A stretch of DNA of 64,000 nucleotides from positions 1 to 64,000 of the forward strand of contig JBIIEQ010000003.1 of the NCBI GenBank assembly GCA_044237765.1, in the 5' to 3' direction. The notes under the pieces were generated by a model. The model saw only the letters and a program-made list of their open reading frames with translations, did no database searches and had not been told where the DNA came from. A program made the translations under genes and the position numbers. The first letter of the stretch is position 1. Each line of letters starts with the position of its first letter. Positions 44,796-54,294 of this stretch are shown piece after piece. The DNA comes from UBA6136 sp044237765. GTDB taxonomy: Bacteria; Pseudomonadota; Gammaproteobacteria; Methylococcales; Methylococcaceae.

Positions 44796-47240
44796 TCAGG
44801 GCGCATAGCCGCCGTTTCCGATGTTGATGTTGGAGGGGCCCGGATCATAAAGACCGGTCAGTTTGCGTCGGAACTCATTGGAAATTTCACGCCCTTTCAC
44901 TTGACTGTCGACGATGCGCGGGGTTAGCAGCACAACAAGCTCGCTGCGGGTGGAGGCCATGTTGGTGCTGCCAAATAGATCGCCAATGATGGGCAGTTCG
45001 TAGAGCAAGGGTATCCCCGTCTTAGTATTGGCTGTGTTCTCCCTGATCAAGCCCCCAAGTACCAATGTATCCCCGTCCTGAACGGCGACTGTGCTCTTGA
45101 TTTGACGTTGGGCAATGGTGGGGGAGTTGATTTCAGTAGTGGAATCAGAGCCGGTCGTGGGCTTTGGCTTGACGTTGCTCACGGTCTGGATGATATCCAT
45201 GTTGACCAGTCCACCCGAATTGACGCGTGGCCGGACGTTCAGCAGGACACCGGTGTCGCGATACTGAATGGCTTGGACAACATTATTCGTGTTGATGGTA
45301 TTGGATACTGATCCGGTCAGGATGGGCACCTGATCACCGACGCGCATGGAGGCTTCCTGATTGTTCAGTACCATGACCGAGGGTGAGGACAGCATGTTGA
45401 CTTTGCCTTTTACTGCCTCGGCGGTCAGCAGAATACGCAAATCCTTACCGGCCAGTACATAGCTGAAACCTGTGGCGCTGGCGCCAGCAATGGCGGCTTT
45501 TTCGGCGTAGTCAGCCAAGGGTTTTCCCAGGGACTCGGCCATCGAGCCCTGCTGGAAATACCATTTGATGCCGTATTTCAGGTCGTCGGTTAGTTCTACC
45601 TCGGCAATGGTGGCGTCGATGAGAACCTGTAACGGCAATACGTCCAGTTCCTTGATGACAGCTTCGATTTCCTTGTACTCCTGCGCCTTGGCGGTAATGA
45701 TCAGGGCGTTGTTGGGTGGGTCGGCCACGATGCGGACATTCCCCAGGTTGGTAGCAGTGCTGCTTTGGGATTTGGAGCCGGATGTTCCGCGTCCAATGCC
45801 ACCCCCAAATCCACTGCTGCCTCCAGTACTCCCACCGCCGAGTCCGCCTGAGGATCCACCGAAACCACTGCTGGAACTGCCTCCCAAACCACTCGAGGAT
45901 CCGCCCAGGCTACCGGAGGAACCGCCCATGGAATTGGGTCCCATACTCGAGCCCAAACTGCCCGATGAGGAACCCATGCCCAAGTCGCCCGAGGTGCTGG
46001 ACCCCAAGTCACCGGCGGAACTGGAGAACCCGCTGCCACCGGCACCCGGAACGGTAGAGCTGCTGGCGCCGATATTGCTGTCCTGGAAGCCGGGTCTAAG
46101 TGAGGCACGGCTGCCACTCCCGCTGCCACCGCCAAAAATGTTACTGAGTGTTTTTGCGAGTTCCGTGGCGTCGACATTCTGCAGTCGGTAGACATGAATG
46201 CTTCCCATGCGGTGCGGGTTATAACGGTCCAGTCGACCGACCCAACTGGCGATCTCTTCGAGATAGCGGGGTTGCGGCGTGATGGCCATGATCGCATTCA
46301 GGCGGTCGATCGGCATGACGCGCAGCAGACCGGCCAGTGGTCCCTTGGCGGTGTCGCCAAGAATTTTTTCGATTTCGGTCGCCACCAGGGCTGGCTCGAC
46401 ATTGGAAAGCGGGAAGATTCCCACCGACATTCCTCGCATGAAGTCCACGTCGAAAAGTTGAATTGTCTCCAGGACACTGGACAGATTTTCGCCGCTGCCA
46501 GCCAGCCAGAGCATATTGCGAGTGGTGTCTACTCGCACGATGGATTTCGGCGGCATCAAGGGTTCCAGGATTTTCTGCATTTCCTGCACGCCAACGTATC
46601 GCAGCGGTACCACGCGAAGTTGGTAACCCGTGGGTATACGTTGGCCGGGTAACCCCATGCGGGCACCGGGTGCTCCGGTCGCACCGGAAGCTTCCGGTTC
46701 GATGCGATAAATGCCGGAGCTATCCTTGATGAGCACGGCACCATTCAGTCTGAGCAAGGTTTCCAGGGTCGGGATGAGCTCATCGTCGGTCAGGGCTCGG
46801 GTGGTTTGCAGCGTGACACGACCAGAAACTTTGGGGCTGATGACATAGTTGAGCTTCAGTGTCTCGTCGAGAATGGTTTTGGCGACTTCGTTCAAATCGG
46901 CGTCGTCGAAGTTCAGCGTGTACTTGCCCTCGCGGTGTCCGCGCGTAGCGGTGGCCGGCGCCGCCCCGACGGTAGCTCCACCCCTGCCCAGGAGATTGCC
47001 CGAGGCCGGGTAGAATTCCGGGGGCTGAACGGGTTTGGAGCCCAGCGGCTCACTTTGAATAGGGCGTGAGTCGAGTGCTTTGTTGTGAAGGGATTCAATC
47101 CGCAAATTGGCCGGAATTGGCGGGCGCTTGATGGCCTCTGGCGCAAGTGATTCACAGCCGGACAAGATCAGGGCCAGGGATAGAGGCAGAACAGCGAATC
47201 GTTTCGTCGTGCGCATGGTGGAATTCTTGACTAGCGGCAT
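44796..47240 (-). CDS. gspD: Type II secretion secretin GspD, predicted lipoprotein
   Basis: 814 residues forming the outer-membrane channel. Order: lipobox LILSGC in the leader (Cys29 from the 47240 start, Cys21 from the ATG at 47216), N0-N1-N2 domains, a Gly/Ser-rich spacer of about 125 residues (363-490), N3, then the secretin core (VPILTGSVSNT; VQAIQYRDTGVLLNVRP; DTLVLGGLIREN). A lipid-anchored secretin recalls HxcQ, which reaches the outer membrane without a pilotin. Last gene of the operon, 100 bases after gspN. Confidence 0.92.
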   Translation of the reverse strand: MPLVKNSTMRTTKRFAVLPLSLALILSGCESLAPEAIKRPPIPANLRIESLHNKALDSRPIQSEPLGSKPVQPPEFYPASGNLLGRGGATVGAAPATATRGHREGKYTLNFDDADLNEVAKTILDETLKLNYVISPKVSGRVTLQTTRALTDDELIPTLETLLRLNGAVLIKDSSGIYRIEPEASGATGAPGARMGLPGQRIPTGYQLRVVPLRYVGVQEMQKILEPLMPPKSIVRVDTTRNMLWLAGSGENLSSVLETIQLFDVDFMRGMSVGIFPLSNVEPALVATEIEKILGDTAKGPLAGLLRVMPIDRLNAIMAITPQPRYLEEIASWVGRLDRYNPHRMGSIHVYRLQNVDATELAKTLSNIFGGGSGSGSRASLRPGFQDSNIGASSSTVPGAGGSGFSSSAGDLGSSTSGDLGMGSSSGSLGSSMGPNSMGGSSGSLGGSSSGLGGSSSSGFGGSSGGLGGGSTGGSSGFGGGIGRGTSGSKSQSSTATNLGNVRIVADPPNNALIITAKAQEYKEIEAVIKELDVLPLQVLIDATIAEVELTDDLKYGIKWYFQQGSMAESLGKPLADYAEKAAIAGASATGFSYVLAGKDLRILLTAEAVKGKVNMLSSPSVMVLNNQEASMRVGDQVPILTGSVSNTINTNNVVQAIQYRDTGVLLNVRPRVNSGGLVNMDIIQTVSNVKPKPTTGSDSTTEINSPTIAQRQIKSTVAVQDGDTLVLGGLIRENTANTKTGIPLLYELPIIGDLFGSTNMASTRSELVVLLTPRIVDSQVKGREISNEFRRKLTGLYDPGPSNINIGNGGYAP

Positions 47241-47340
47241 CGTATTAACCTGAAAAATGGAACTCCCAATCCATTAGCGGAAAAGGCGAGGATAAGTTGT
47301 CTGGCGGTGTTTTCCGCCAGGCTCGGGCCAATCCAAAAGC

Positions 47341-48078
47341 TCATTGCCCCATATCTCCCATGTCATTCATATCTTCGTTGCCGCTCTCCTCGGGGGGGGC
47401 TTCGCCCATGTCATCCGGAATTTCAACCGGTTCCTCTGGAATGGGGGGTGGTGCAGGCACGGCACCCCGCGATGGCCTCGGACTGGCTGGCCGGACCGGC
47501 TGAGGAGGAGGTACATTGGGTGGCGCCATAGCCGGAGTCCCGGTCGGGGATGGAGATGCACCTTTCGCTGGCTTCTTGAGCAGCGATAGATCCTCCTTGA
47601 ATTCTCCCTGTTCGATCAGGAGTCGGTCCGGTTTGATGTCTGTGATTTGCCAACCGTCCAGGGAGTCCTTTACCTTCAGACGCTTGTACTTCCCTTTGGC
47701 ATCGGCAATCAGTGCCATCCGGCCCTCGGGAGTCGACAGGATGCCCATGACCTTGAAATTGACCGGGGTTGCCTTTTCCGGTGGCGGTGGTGGCGGCGGT
47801 GTTGGTGGCTCTTCGGATTTTGGAGGAGGTGGACGACGAGACTCCATAAACAGCGGTCTCTCGACCATCTGCTGGTATTCGCTGACGCCGGGAATCGCAA
47901 ACTTGTCGGGCGTCAAGCCGGTCTCGGGCGCAGTGATGGTGGCCGTGTTTTCTGCGAGTCCCTTGCCAGAAGGTTTCTTGAGGAGATGCAGCCATTCACC
48001 CGTGAGCAAGGCGCCAAGCGAAGAAGTCAGGATCAGCAAGATCCCGGTCAGAAAAAAAGGACGCAATCGCTGGCTCAT
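47341..48078 (-). CDS. gspN: Type II secretion protein N (XpsN/GspC-like)
   Basis: 245 residues. One N-terminal membrane segment (FFLTGILLILTSSLGALLTG), a short proline-rich linker (EEPPTPPPPPPPEK), an HR-like beta domain (VNFKVMGILSTPEGRMALIAD, KVKDSLDGWQITDI), then a Pro-rich acidic tail. Position between gspM and gspD matches XpsN in Xanthomonas, which links the inner-membrane platform to the secretin, the task of GspC elsewhere. No separate gspC is seen. Two bases from gspM. Confidence 0.78.
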   Translation of the reverse strand: MSQRLRPFFLTGILLILTSSLGALLTGEWLHLLKKPSGKGLAENTATITAPETGLTPDKFAIPGVSEYQQMVERPLFMESRRPPPPKSEEPPTPPPPPPPEKATPVNFKVMGILSTPEGRMALIADAKGKYKRLKVKDSLDGWQITDIKPDRLLIEQGEFKEDLSLLKKPAKGASPSPTGTPAMAPPNVPPPQPVRPASPRPSRGAVPAPPPIPEEPVEIPDDMGEAPPEESGNEDMNDMGDMGQ

Positions 48079-48080
48079 GG

Positions 48081-48704
48081 TCAGGGTGCCTGCATGTACC
48101 CAGCCACATCGAAATCCACGCTCAGACGATCCTCGATCACCGGATTCTTGTCTCTGGGATTGCGGGGCATTCGGATTGGACGAATATTCAAATTCTCGAT
48201 AAAGAGGTAGGGCTTACCAGACTCAAAGCTTTGAAGTACCTGGCGTAGCACACCTGAGCTCCCGGTCATCCGGATTTTCACACCCACCCGCACGGCGTTT
48301 TCTTCATTTCTCTCGGGGATTACCTGGGTGCTCGATAGCTCCCCTCCCGCCTCGCTGACCACTTGTTTGATCCGTGTCTGCAACTCTGCTGAGGCCAGTG
48401 CAGCGGTATTGGTGGGCATGAAGGCATCGTTCTGCTTGGCCAGTGCCCTGATCTGTTCCAGCCGCTGAGCCAATGCCTCTCTTCCGCTGGCGACCTGCTG
48501 TAGGTGTTGCAGCTTGAAGCGCAGGTCATCCACTGTTTCCTGATATTCCTGTTTGACACCCATGAGCGGGTAGATCACGGCAAAGTAGCCCAGCAGTAGG
48601 ACCAGCATGAGTAGCCCAATCGCGCTCAACCGAGAGGTATTAAAGGTGATGGGCTGGCTGAGCTTTTTACTGAGGGCTTTCAGAGAACCTCCCGTTGACG
48701 ACAT
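48081..48704 (-). CDS. gspM: Type II secretion protein M
   Basis: 207 residues. A single membrane segment near 28-48 (AIGLLMLVLLLGYFAVIYPL), a coiled-coil stretch (ETVDDLRFKLQHLQQVASG) and a C-terminal ferredoxin-like periplasmic domain. Partner of GspL in the inner-membrane platform. Its start overlaps the end of gspL by 38 bases. Confidence 0.85.
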   Translation of the reverse strand: MSSTGGSLKALSKKLSQPITFNTSRLSAIGLLMLVLLLGYFAVIYPLMGVKQEYQETVDDLRFKLQHLQQVASGREALAQRLEQIRALAKQNDAFMPTNTAALASAELQTRIKQVVSEAGGELSSTQVIPERNEENAVRVGVKIRMTGSSGVLRQVLQSFESGKPYLFIENLNIRPIRMPRNPRDKNPVIEDRLSVDFDVAGYMQAP

Positions 48705-49764
48705 CGCCGGCTATCTGAAAACGCTCGAGGCCATTGGAGTTGTCCTTGGTCACCGGCGAGACGAAGCTGACATTCCTGAAGAACTTTGAGGCTTCGATTT
48801 GCTGGATCAGACTCGAGGCGGAGGGAGATTGTCCCTGAATAATGGCCTTATGATTGGCAAACTGCAGGCCATTGAGCCAAGTGCCGTCCGGAATGACCCG
48901 GCTCAACTCTTCCAGGGTATCCACGAGCAGCGGTTCCTGGCGTTTTTTGTCCTGCAAGAAGCGGGCTTGATGCAGCAGTTTTTCGGACTCCTCTCGCATC
49001 GACTCCACTTCCTGGGCAATTTTTGTGGTCTTTTTTACCTCGGCTTGCAGGCGAGCCGCTTCGGTTCGCGCTGACCAGATCGGCAGGGCGATCGCAATAC
49101 CAGCCAGGGTCAGGATGGTCAGCGTGAGGATGGTATTGAGGATTCCCGGAATCCGACTTTTGGGGGGTTTGAACTTCTCGGGAAGAAGATCATAGGCGCC
49201 GGGTTTGTTTTCGCCCATCAGGTATGCTTGATTCGGTTGCCACCCGGATGCCGTGAGGTCCCCCAGTAGGGCATCCAGTTTGGCGCGCGGGGTCAGGATA
49301 AGGTCGACCACGATCTGACGCGTGGCTTTCAGGCGATCGACGATGACGGTCTTGAAATAAACCTGGTCGCTCTTGAACGGGGTGAGGCGATCCAGTTCAA
49401 ACGAGACCACCTGCTGCAGATTTTCTTCAGCCGCCATCGGCAGCTTGATCTGTTTTCTCAAGCCTTGAAGTTCAGTCAGCCTGAGGACGGACTGCAATTC
49501 GGCAAGCCGGTCATGCTCGCGCAGATAAGTCTGTCGCAACTCATTGCCCGACTCGTCCAGGGCGAGATGAGTGAGCGCCTTTTCCCGGCCGCCTTTGATG
49601 TGTGACAGTGCCACGCCTTTCTCATCGCGCTCAAGAATCAGATATTCAGCGCCACCGCCAAATAGTTTCTGTACACCAGAAGGCACCAGGGAAAGCAGTT
49701 CCTGGGTCCACCAGTGCCAGAATTGCTGCACTTGAGCGCTTATGGGTGTGTCGAACTTCAGCAT
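48667..49764 (-). CDS. gspL: Type II secretion protein L
   Basis: 365 residues. A cytoplasmic actin-like part (about 1-205; includes EENLQQVVSFELDRLTPF), a membrane segment near 210-232 (LTLTILTLAGIAIALPIW), a coiled coil and a periplasmic PilN-like domain (ELSRVIPDGTWLNGLQF). It recruits the GspE ATPase to the membrane. Overlaps gspM downstream. Confidence 0.86.
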   Translation of the reverse strand: MLKFDTPISAQVQQFWHWWTQELLSLVPSGVQKLFGGGAEYLILERDEKGVALSHIKGGREKALTHLALDESGNELRQTYLREHDRLAELQSVLRLTELQGLRKQIKLPMAAEENLQQVVSFELDRLTPFKSDQVYFKTVIVDRLKATRQIVVDLILTPRAKLDALLGDLTASGWQPNQAYLMGENKPGAYDLLPEKFKPPKSRIPGILNTILTLTILTLAGIAIALPIWSARTEAARLQAEVKKTTKIAQEVESMREESEKLLHQARFLQDKKRQEPLLVDTLEELSRVIPDGTWLNGLQFANHKAIIQGQSPSASSLIQQIEASKFFRNVSFVSPVTKDNSNGLERFQIAGDVVNGRFSESPQ

Positions 49765-49804
49765 GATGTGGGTGGCTGTGCGTGCCGCAATACAGCGGCT
49801 CGAT

Positions 49805-50719
49805 CTATTCTTCCTGCGCGTTGGGGGTTGATTTGGAGGGAATCACATATGGCTTCCAGCGCAGTATCGTGAAGGGCGATCCATCGATTCCCGGTCCTCG
49901 GCGGATCGTAGTCAGAACCCCCGCGCCCTGCTGGCCCTCGATTTCGGCGACGGCCATGATGGTGTAAGCCATATCACTGGAACCTCCCGGCGGCAGACCG
50001 GGTATGGTCGGCGGAGTGGCCGGCGCTCCGAAGCTACGCTGCTGTATGTAGCTGTCTACTGCTGCGGTATCGCCACCCATCAGTGCCATCAGCACTTCCC
50101 TTGACGCCTTGGCCGGATTGAGACCATCCGTACCTGTGTATAGGGTAAACCAGCTCTCCATTTTTCGATAGAGCGCTGGCGTGACGCCCATGACGCCGCG
50201 CACTTCGTCCAGAATCAGGAAGTTCCGGTTTTGCGGTGGAGCCTGCATCCGGCGTGACTGATAGTCCTCCGCCTCGGCGCCGTGCGTCCGTTTAAGATCA
50301 TCCGGATCTCGCCAATCCATGATGGCATCGCTTAGCTGTTCGGCAAGCTCCTCATTTCCGGCGAGGAATTTGAAGACGGTCTTGAGGGTCTGCTCCTGAG
50401 CGGCGTTGACATCGACCTTGCCGCCTTCATCCATGATCCGGATGCGCACCCTGGCTCCATCCATCTGCCACATATAGGGGGTGCCATCGGCCTGCCAGCG
50501 GAGCTTGGGGTCCGGCAGGCTGAGCATCATCATGGCGTAATTGACCCCACCATCCGCGAGAGCCTGAGCCTTGGCACGCTCATGAGCATGACTGAGGATG
50601 CCGGCTTCCCTTTGGGTCGACAGGGCAAAGCTGCCAGCCATGATCGTCATGAGACTGATGACCCAGAGAACCATGACCAGTGCCATACCCTGCTGACGTA
50701 TAGGCGAAACGCGCATCAA
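49805..50719 (-). CDS. gspK: Type II secretion minor pseudopilin K
   Basis: 304 residues, the largest minor pseudopilin. The leader MMRVSPIRQQG is followed by MALVMVLWVISLMTIMAG; as usual for GspK the residue at +5 is not Glu. The large globular domain contains DEGGKVDVNAA and DWRDPDD, typical of the family, and sits at the pseudopilus tip with I and J. Four bases after gspJ. Confidence 0.9.
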   Translation of the reverse strand: MMRVSPIRQQGMALVMVLWVISLMTIMAGSFALSTQREAGILSHAHERAKAQALADGGVNYAMMMLSLPDPKLRWQADGTPYMWQMDGARVRIRIMDEGGKVDVNAAQEQTLKTVFKFLAGNEELAEQLSDAIMDWRDPDDLKRTHGAEAEDYQSRRMQAPPQNRNFLILDEVRGVMGVTPALYRKMESWFTLYTGTDGLNPAKASREVLMALMGGDTAAVDSYIQQRSFGAPATPPTIPGLPPGGSSDMAYTIMAVAEIEGQQGAGVLTTIRRGPGIDGSPFTILRWKPYVIPSKSTPNAQEE

Positions 50720-50723
50720 GCCA

Positions 50724-51380
50724 TTATCTCAGCATCAGGGTTTTTGGGGCGATGATCAGGCTGGGCCAGGGTGTTTCCCCTTCTCTTTCGATATCGATGC
50801 GTATCAGGGTCGGCAATTGATATTCACGCCATTCTTCCACCCACTTGCCGGTCTGACCGCCCGGAGGCGGAAGAACGCCGTTTTCCATGACGGGGCCGTA
50901 GTAGGCAAACCTCAGATCCTTGATCTGTTCGACAATGGCGATGTCATCGATCGGCTTGGGTTGGGATTTGTGTGCGTCGGGAGATGACTGATAGGGGACG
51001 ATCGAAACTCTCAGTTCCCTGGCTTCGTCCTGATCCTTCAGATATAAGTCAAAGCGATACAGGCCGCCCCCCTCGAGTTGATCCGGGAGTGGGGCCACAT
51101 AGGTCAAGCTGCCGGCGGTCCCCCGAAATGAAGGCTCCATTTCACCATTGCTATTCACGCCGGATACCGGCACCAGGCTGGCAATGTGTCGGCGGAGAAA
51201 GCTTTCCACGATGAACAGCCGGCTGGCTTTGGCCATTCGCTCTTCGCCGGCCTCCCAGCTATCCGCACCAATGCGCAGACTGCCCGTTAACAACAGCATC
51301 ATGATGCCCAGCAAGGTCGTTGCCAGCAGGACTTCGATTAGTGTGAAGCCGTTATGGTATCGCCGGGTCAATCCGGTCAT
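50724..51380 (-). CDS. gspJ: Type II secretion minor pseudopilin J
   Basis: 218 residues. Prepilin leader MTGLTRRYHNG, then FTLIEVLLATTLLGIMMLL with Glu at +5. The rest is the beta-rich GspJ domain. Its start overlaps the gspI stop (ATGA at 51377-51380). Confidence 0.9.
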   Translation of the reverse strand: MTGLTRRYHNGFTLIEVLLATTLLGIMMLLLTGSLRIGADSWEAGEERMAKASRLFIVESFLRRHIASLVPVSGVNSNGEMEPSFRGTAGSLTYVAPLPDQLEGGGLYRFDLYLKDQDEARELRVSIVPYQSSPDAHKSQPKPIDDIAIVEQIKDLRFAYYGPVMENGVLPPPGGQTGKWVEEWREYQLPTLIRIDIEREGETPWPSLIIAPKTLMLR

Positions 51381-51805
51381 TGGCTCAGGCCTCCCTGTGG
51401 ATTGTCGGGTATCAACCGCAAGGTTTTCAGGTTGAAGGCGCGCGGATCGCTTTCATCACCCCACTCGACGGTCAGATCCACCCAGTGGGGTTTGAAGCCA
51501 ACGCTTTGTCCACCCAGCAGTCCCTGGTCAAATGGATAGGGGAAAACATTTACATTCCAGCGGTATCCCCCCGGAAGTTCGCCCTCGGTGACGCCCGGTT
51601 GCAAGGGTGTTTCGACACCGATCTTGGCCATCAGGGATTCGGCGGTGAGAATGGCCCGGGAATAGTCGTCTGCCGTCGCCGCGATATGTCCCCCGCCCGC
51701 AAAAATGCGCAGGAGGACACCCAGGGACAAGGACAGGATCGAGAAGGCCACCAGGATTTCCAGTAATGAAAATCCGGCTTGCCGGCGAGATATTCGCTTA
51801 TTGAT
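51377..51805 (-). CDS. gspI: Type II secretion minor pseudopilin I, non-canonical start
   Basis: The mature part is typical: QAG then FSLLEILVAFSILSLSLGVLL, cleaved after Gly. The only standard start codon in frame is a GTG at 51751 within the hydrophobic helix, which would delete the prepilin site. Upstream, in frame, the codons read ATC AAT AAG CGA ATA TCT CGC CGG CAA. An ATC at 51805, seven bases after GAGGGAG, would give NKRISRRQAG as leader, the same length as those of gspJ and gspK. The start is thus assigned to ATC (142 residues), overlapping the gspH stop; a sequence error is possible. Confidence 0.75.
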   Translation of the reverse strand: MNKRISRRQAGFSLLEILVAFSILSLSLGVLLRIFAGGGHIAATADDYSRAILTAESLMAKIGVETPLQPGVTEGELPGGYRWNVNVFPYPFDQGLLGGQSVGFKPHWVDLTVEWGDESDPRAFNLKTLRLIPDNPQGGLSQ

Positions 51806-52280
51806 CGCTGTCTCCCTCGCCCATGCGGACTTCGCCAGTGAGCCAGTTCACATCGACCGCGCGGGTTTGCTTGTTGGCGATTAGGGTGACCCTTCCCCCG
51901 GTCGCTGAGCCATCGGGAAAGAAACGAATTCGGCCGGTACCTTCATCAAGCGTTTCCGTAGAGGTCGTGTAGAGCCCCAATTGAACTTCAGACGGCAACT
52001 TGTAGGGTTTGGATCGGCCGGTGACCCGGTAGACATGTTGCTCGGTATTCAGCTCAAACAGTGCGTCCTGACCTTTGAGCATCGCCTGGCCGCGGGCGTG
52101 GCGGAGCGCGGAAGCGACATCGCGGGTGGCTGAATAAAGCTGGGCACGCGCAATGGCGGGCCCAAAATTGGGGATCAACGTGGCCATGACTATGCTGGAA
52201 ATGACCAGCACAATGAGCATTTCCAGCAAGGTGAAGCCGGCAGCCCGGCCGATGGGCTGCTTTTTCTGGACGGAAGCCAA
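51798..52280 (-). CDS. gspH: Type II secretion minor pseudopilin H
   Basis: 160 residues. Leader MASVQKKQPIGRAAG, then FTLLEMLIVLVISSIVMATL with Glu at +5, followed by DVASALRHARGQAML, the usual GspH helix. Its stop lies inside the start region of gspI. Confidence 0.88.
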   Translation of the reverse strand: MASVQKKQPIGRAAGFTLLEMLIVLVISSIVMATLIPNFGPAIARAQLYSATRDVASALRHARGQAMLKGQDALFELNTEQHVYRVTGRSKPYKLPSEVQLGLYTTSTETLDEGTGRIRFFPDGSATGGRVTLIANKQTRAVDVNWLTGEVRMGEGDSDQ

Positions 52281-52393
52281 GGCTTTCAGGGCTTTCCCAT
52301 GGCCATGACAATGCCCCGGTCAGGCGTGTGATCCCTCAAATCTGCGGATCTCCCTAGCCCTTTTGCCGGGGCTGAAATCAAAAGTGGTCCTGC

Positions 52394-52843
52394 TTAATCC
52401 CAACTCTTGATGTCCTGGTCCTCACCTTCGCCGCCCTCGGCGTTGTCGGCACCCAGACTGAAAATATCAAACTTCCCATGTTGGCCGGGCATCACATAGT
52501 GATAGGGCGTATTCCAAGGGTCGGTAGGCATCTTCTTCTTACGCAGATAAGGGCCATTCCAGTAAGTCGCGCTGGCGGGCTGTTCGACGAGTGCGGCAAG
52601 CCCCTCGCCGGCATTTGGATAGCGGCCTACATCCAGCCGATACATGTCCAGCGCGGAGGACAGTTCTTCAATTTGTAGTTTGGCCGTCTTGCTCTTGGAT
52701 TCACCCAGGTACTTGATGACCTGCGGGCCGACCAATCCGGCGAGGAGCCCGATGATGGCCAGTACAACCAAAAGTTCGATCAGGGTAAAGCCGCGTTGTT
52801 CCTGTCGCGAGGCCATTCGATGTTGGATGGGTGTCTGTTTCAT
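52394..52843 (-). CDS. gspG: Type II secretion major pseudopilin G
   Basis: 149 residues. Leader ends in EQRG, then FTLIELLVVLAIIGLLAGLV with Glu at +5; the C-terminal part has RYPNAGEGLAALVEQP, DPWNTPYHYVMPG and the calcium-site region DIFSLGADNAEGGEGEDQDI, all hallmarks of GspG. Either M1 or M10 may be the start. It follows a 214-base gap after gspF that could hold an extra promoter for this abundant subunit. Confidence 0.94.
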   Translation of the reverse strand: MKQTPIQHRMASRQEQRGFTLIELLVVLAIIGLLAGLVGPQVIKYLGESKSKTAKLQIEELSSALDMYRLDVGRYPNAGEGLAALVEQPASATYWNGPYLRKKKMPTDPWNTPYHYVMPGQHGKFDIFSLGADNAEGGEGEDQDIKSWD

Positions 52844-53057
52844 GGAGTCTCTTGCGTGTTTTAGTAAAAATTAACTCACCGAACAGTTCGGGTGCTGATA
52901 GCTGTTCTGGTGCATGATCTGATTTTCCCATTTCAGGTCCGATTTCGCGAGTTTGGAACAAGAAAAATAAGCTGCTTACAGCCGGAAATTTTCGGCTAAA
53001 GTCACTTGACCGCGGCCGGCCAATGCTTCAGTACGCCCATGATCTGGGGTATCTCCA
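52844..53057 (-). other. gspF-gspG gap
   Basis: 214 bases, the longest gap in the operon. AT-rich toward gspG (TTAATTTTTACTAAAA just ahead of its start on the minus strand) and with a small AGCCG/CGGCT hairpin at about 52980-52997. A dedicated gspG promoter is plausible; no exact -35/-10 pair is claimed. Confidence 0.35.
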
Positions 53058-54275
53058 TCAGAACGCAAGGTCATTAACGCTCAGGATCGCCATCAGGATG
53101 GAAATGATGATGCCGCCGATCATGATGCCCAGTCCCACGATCAGCACCGGTTCCAGCATGGCCAGCAGGCGCTGTATCGATATCTTGATTTCCTTGTCGT
53201 AGGTCGTGGCCACGCGATCCAGCATCTCCGGGAGCTGAGCCGACTCCTCCCCCAGCTTGATCATTTGCATCGCCAGGGAGGGAAATATCTCCGCTTCCAT
53301 GAGAGGGGCGCTCATGCCCCCGCCTTCCTTGAGGCTGTCGACGGCCAAGCCCAGTTTCTGGGCCACCAGGCGATTGTCGAGCGTGTCCTTGACGATCGAT
53401 AGCGCCGCAAGTAACGGCACTCCATTGCTGAGCAGGGTGGCCAGGGTCCGGCTGAAGCTGGCGACCTGGAATTTCAACATCAGGTCACCGAAGAGCGGCA
53501 ACTTCAGCATCGATCCGTCCCACGCCAGCCGCCTCACTGGATCGGACCGTTGATAGCGAATCCAGCCGCTGACAATGGCGAATATCGGGATGGCGGTCCA
53601 CCAGTAGGACCGGATGGCATCCGCGGCCCCGACCACGATCTGGGTCGGAATGGGCAGCTCCTTGCCGGCACTGTCAAACATCTCGGTGAACTGGGGCACA
53701 ACAAATGTCAGCAATAGCAACAGCGAACCGATAGCCATGATCACCAGAATGATGGGGTAGATCATCGCGGTGGTGACGGTGTCGCGCAGCTCCTTGGAGC
53801 TGTCGAGGTATTGAGTGAGGCGATCAAGGACCACTTCCAGTGCGCCGCCCGCTTCACCGGCGCGAATGAGGTTGAGGTAGAAGCGCGAGAACACCGGTCC
53901 CTGGGCTTCCAGCGCATCGGACAATTGCGCACCACTTTTGATCTTCTCCAGAATCTTGCCGATCATGGCGTTGAATTCAGGCTCTTTCTCGGTGAGCTCC
54001 AGTAGCACCGTGAGTGCCCGATCCAGGGGTAGCCCGGCTTCAAGCAGGGTCAGCAGCTCCCGGGTGAAGAGCGTGACCTGTTTGTGGGAGATTTTCGCAC
54101 CGCGGCGACCGAACCGGAGGAAGCCGAAAGGGCTGGAACCGGCCGGAGCGATCCGAATCGGCAACAGTCCTTCCTCCTGCAAGGAGAGAATCAGCGCGCT
54201 CTCGCTCGGGGATTCACGGTCTTCCTCAATGGTTTCACCGTCACGGTTGACGGCTTTGATATGGAATTGAGCCAT
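53058..54275 (-). CDS. gspF: Type II secretion inner-membrane protein F
   Basis: 405 residues with two repeated GspF domains and three membrane segments (IILVIMAIGSLLLLLTFVVPQF mid-protein; AIPIFAIVSG; VLIVGLGIMIGGIIISILMAIL near the end). It is the rotor-like platform acted on by GspE. Start MAQFHIKAVNRDGETIEED. Nineteen bases after gspE. Confidence 0.94.
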   Translation of the reverse strand: MAQFHIKAVNRDGETIEEDRESPSESALILSLQEEGLLPIRIAPAGSSPFGFLRFGRRGAKISHKQVTLFTRELLTLLEAGLPLDRALTVLLELTEKEPEFNAMIGKILEKIKSGAQLSDALEAQGPVFSRFYLNLIRAGEAGGALEVVLDRLTQYLDSSKELRDTVTTAMIYPIILVIMAIGSLLLLLTFVVPQFTEMFDSAGKELPIPTQIVVGAADAIRSYWWTAIPIFAIVSGWIRYQRSDPVRRLAWDGSMLKLPLFGDLMLKFQVASFSRTLATLLSNGVPLLAALSIVKDTLDNRLVAQKLGLAVDSLKEGGGMSAPLMEAEIFPSLAMQMIKLGEESAQLPEMLDRVATTYDKEIKISIQRLLAMLEPVLIVGLGIMIGGIIISILMAILSVNDLAF

Positions 54276-54294
54276 GTCAGGATAAAAACGGCTA

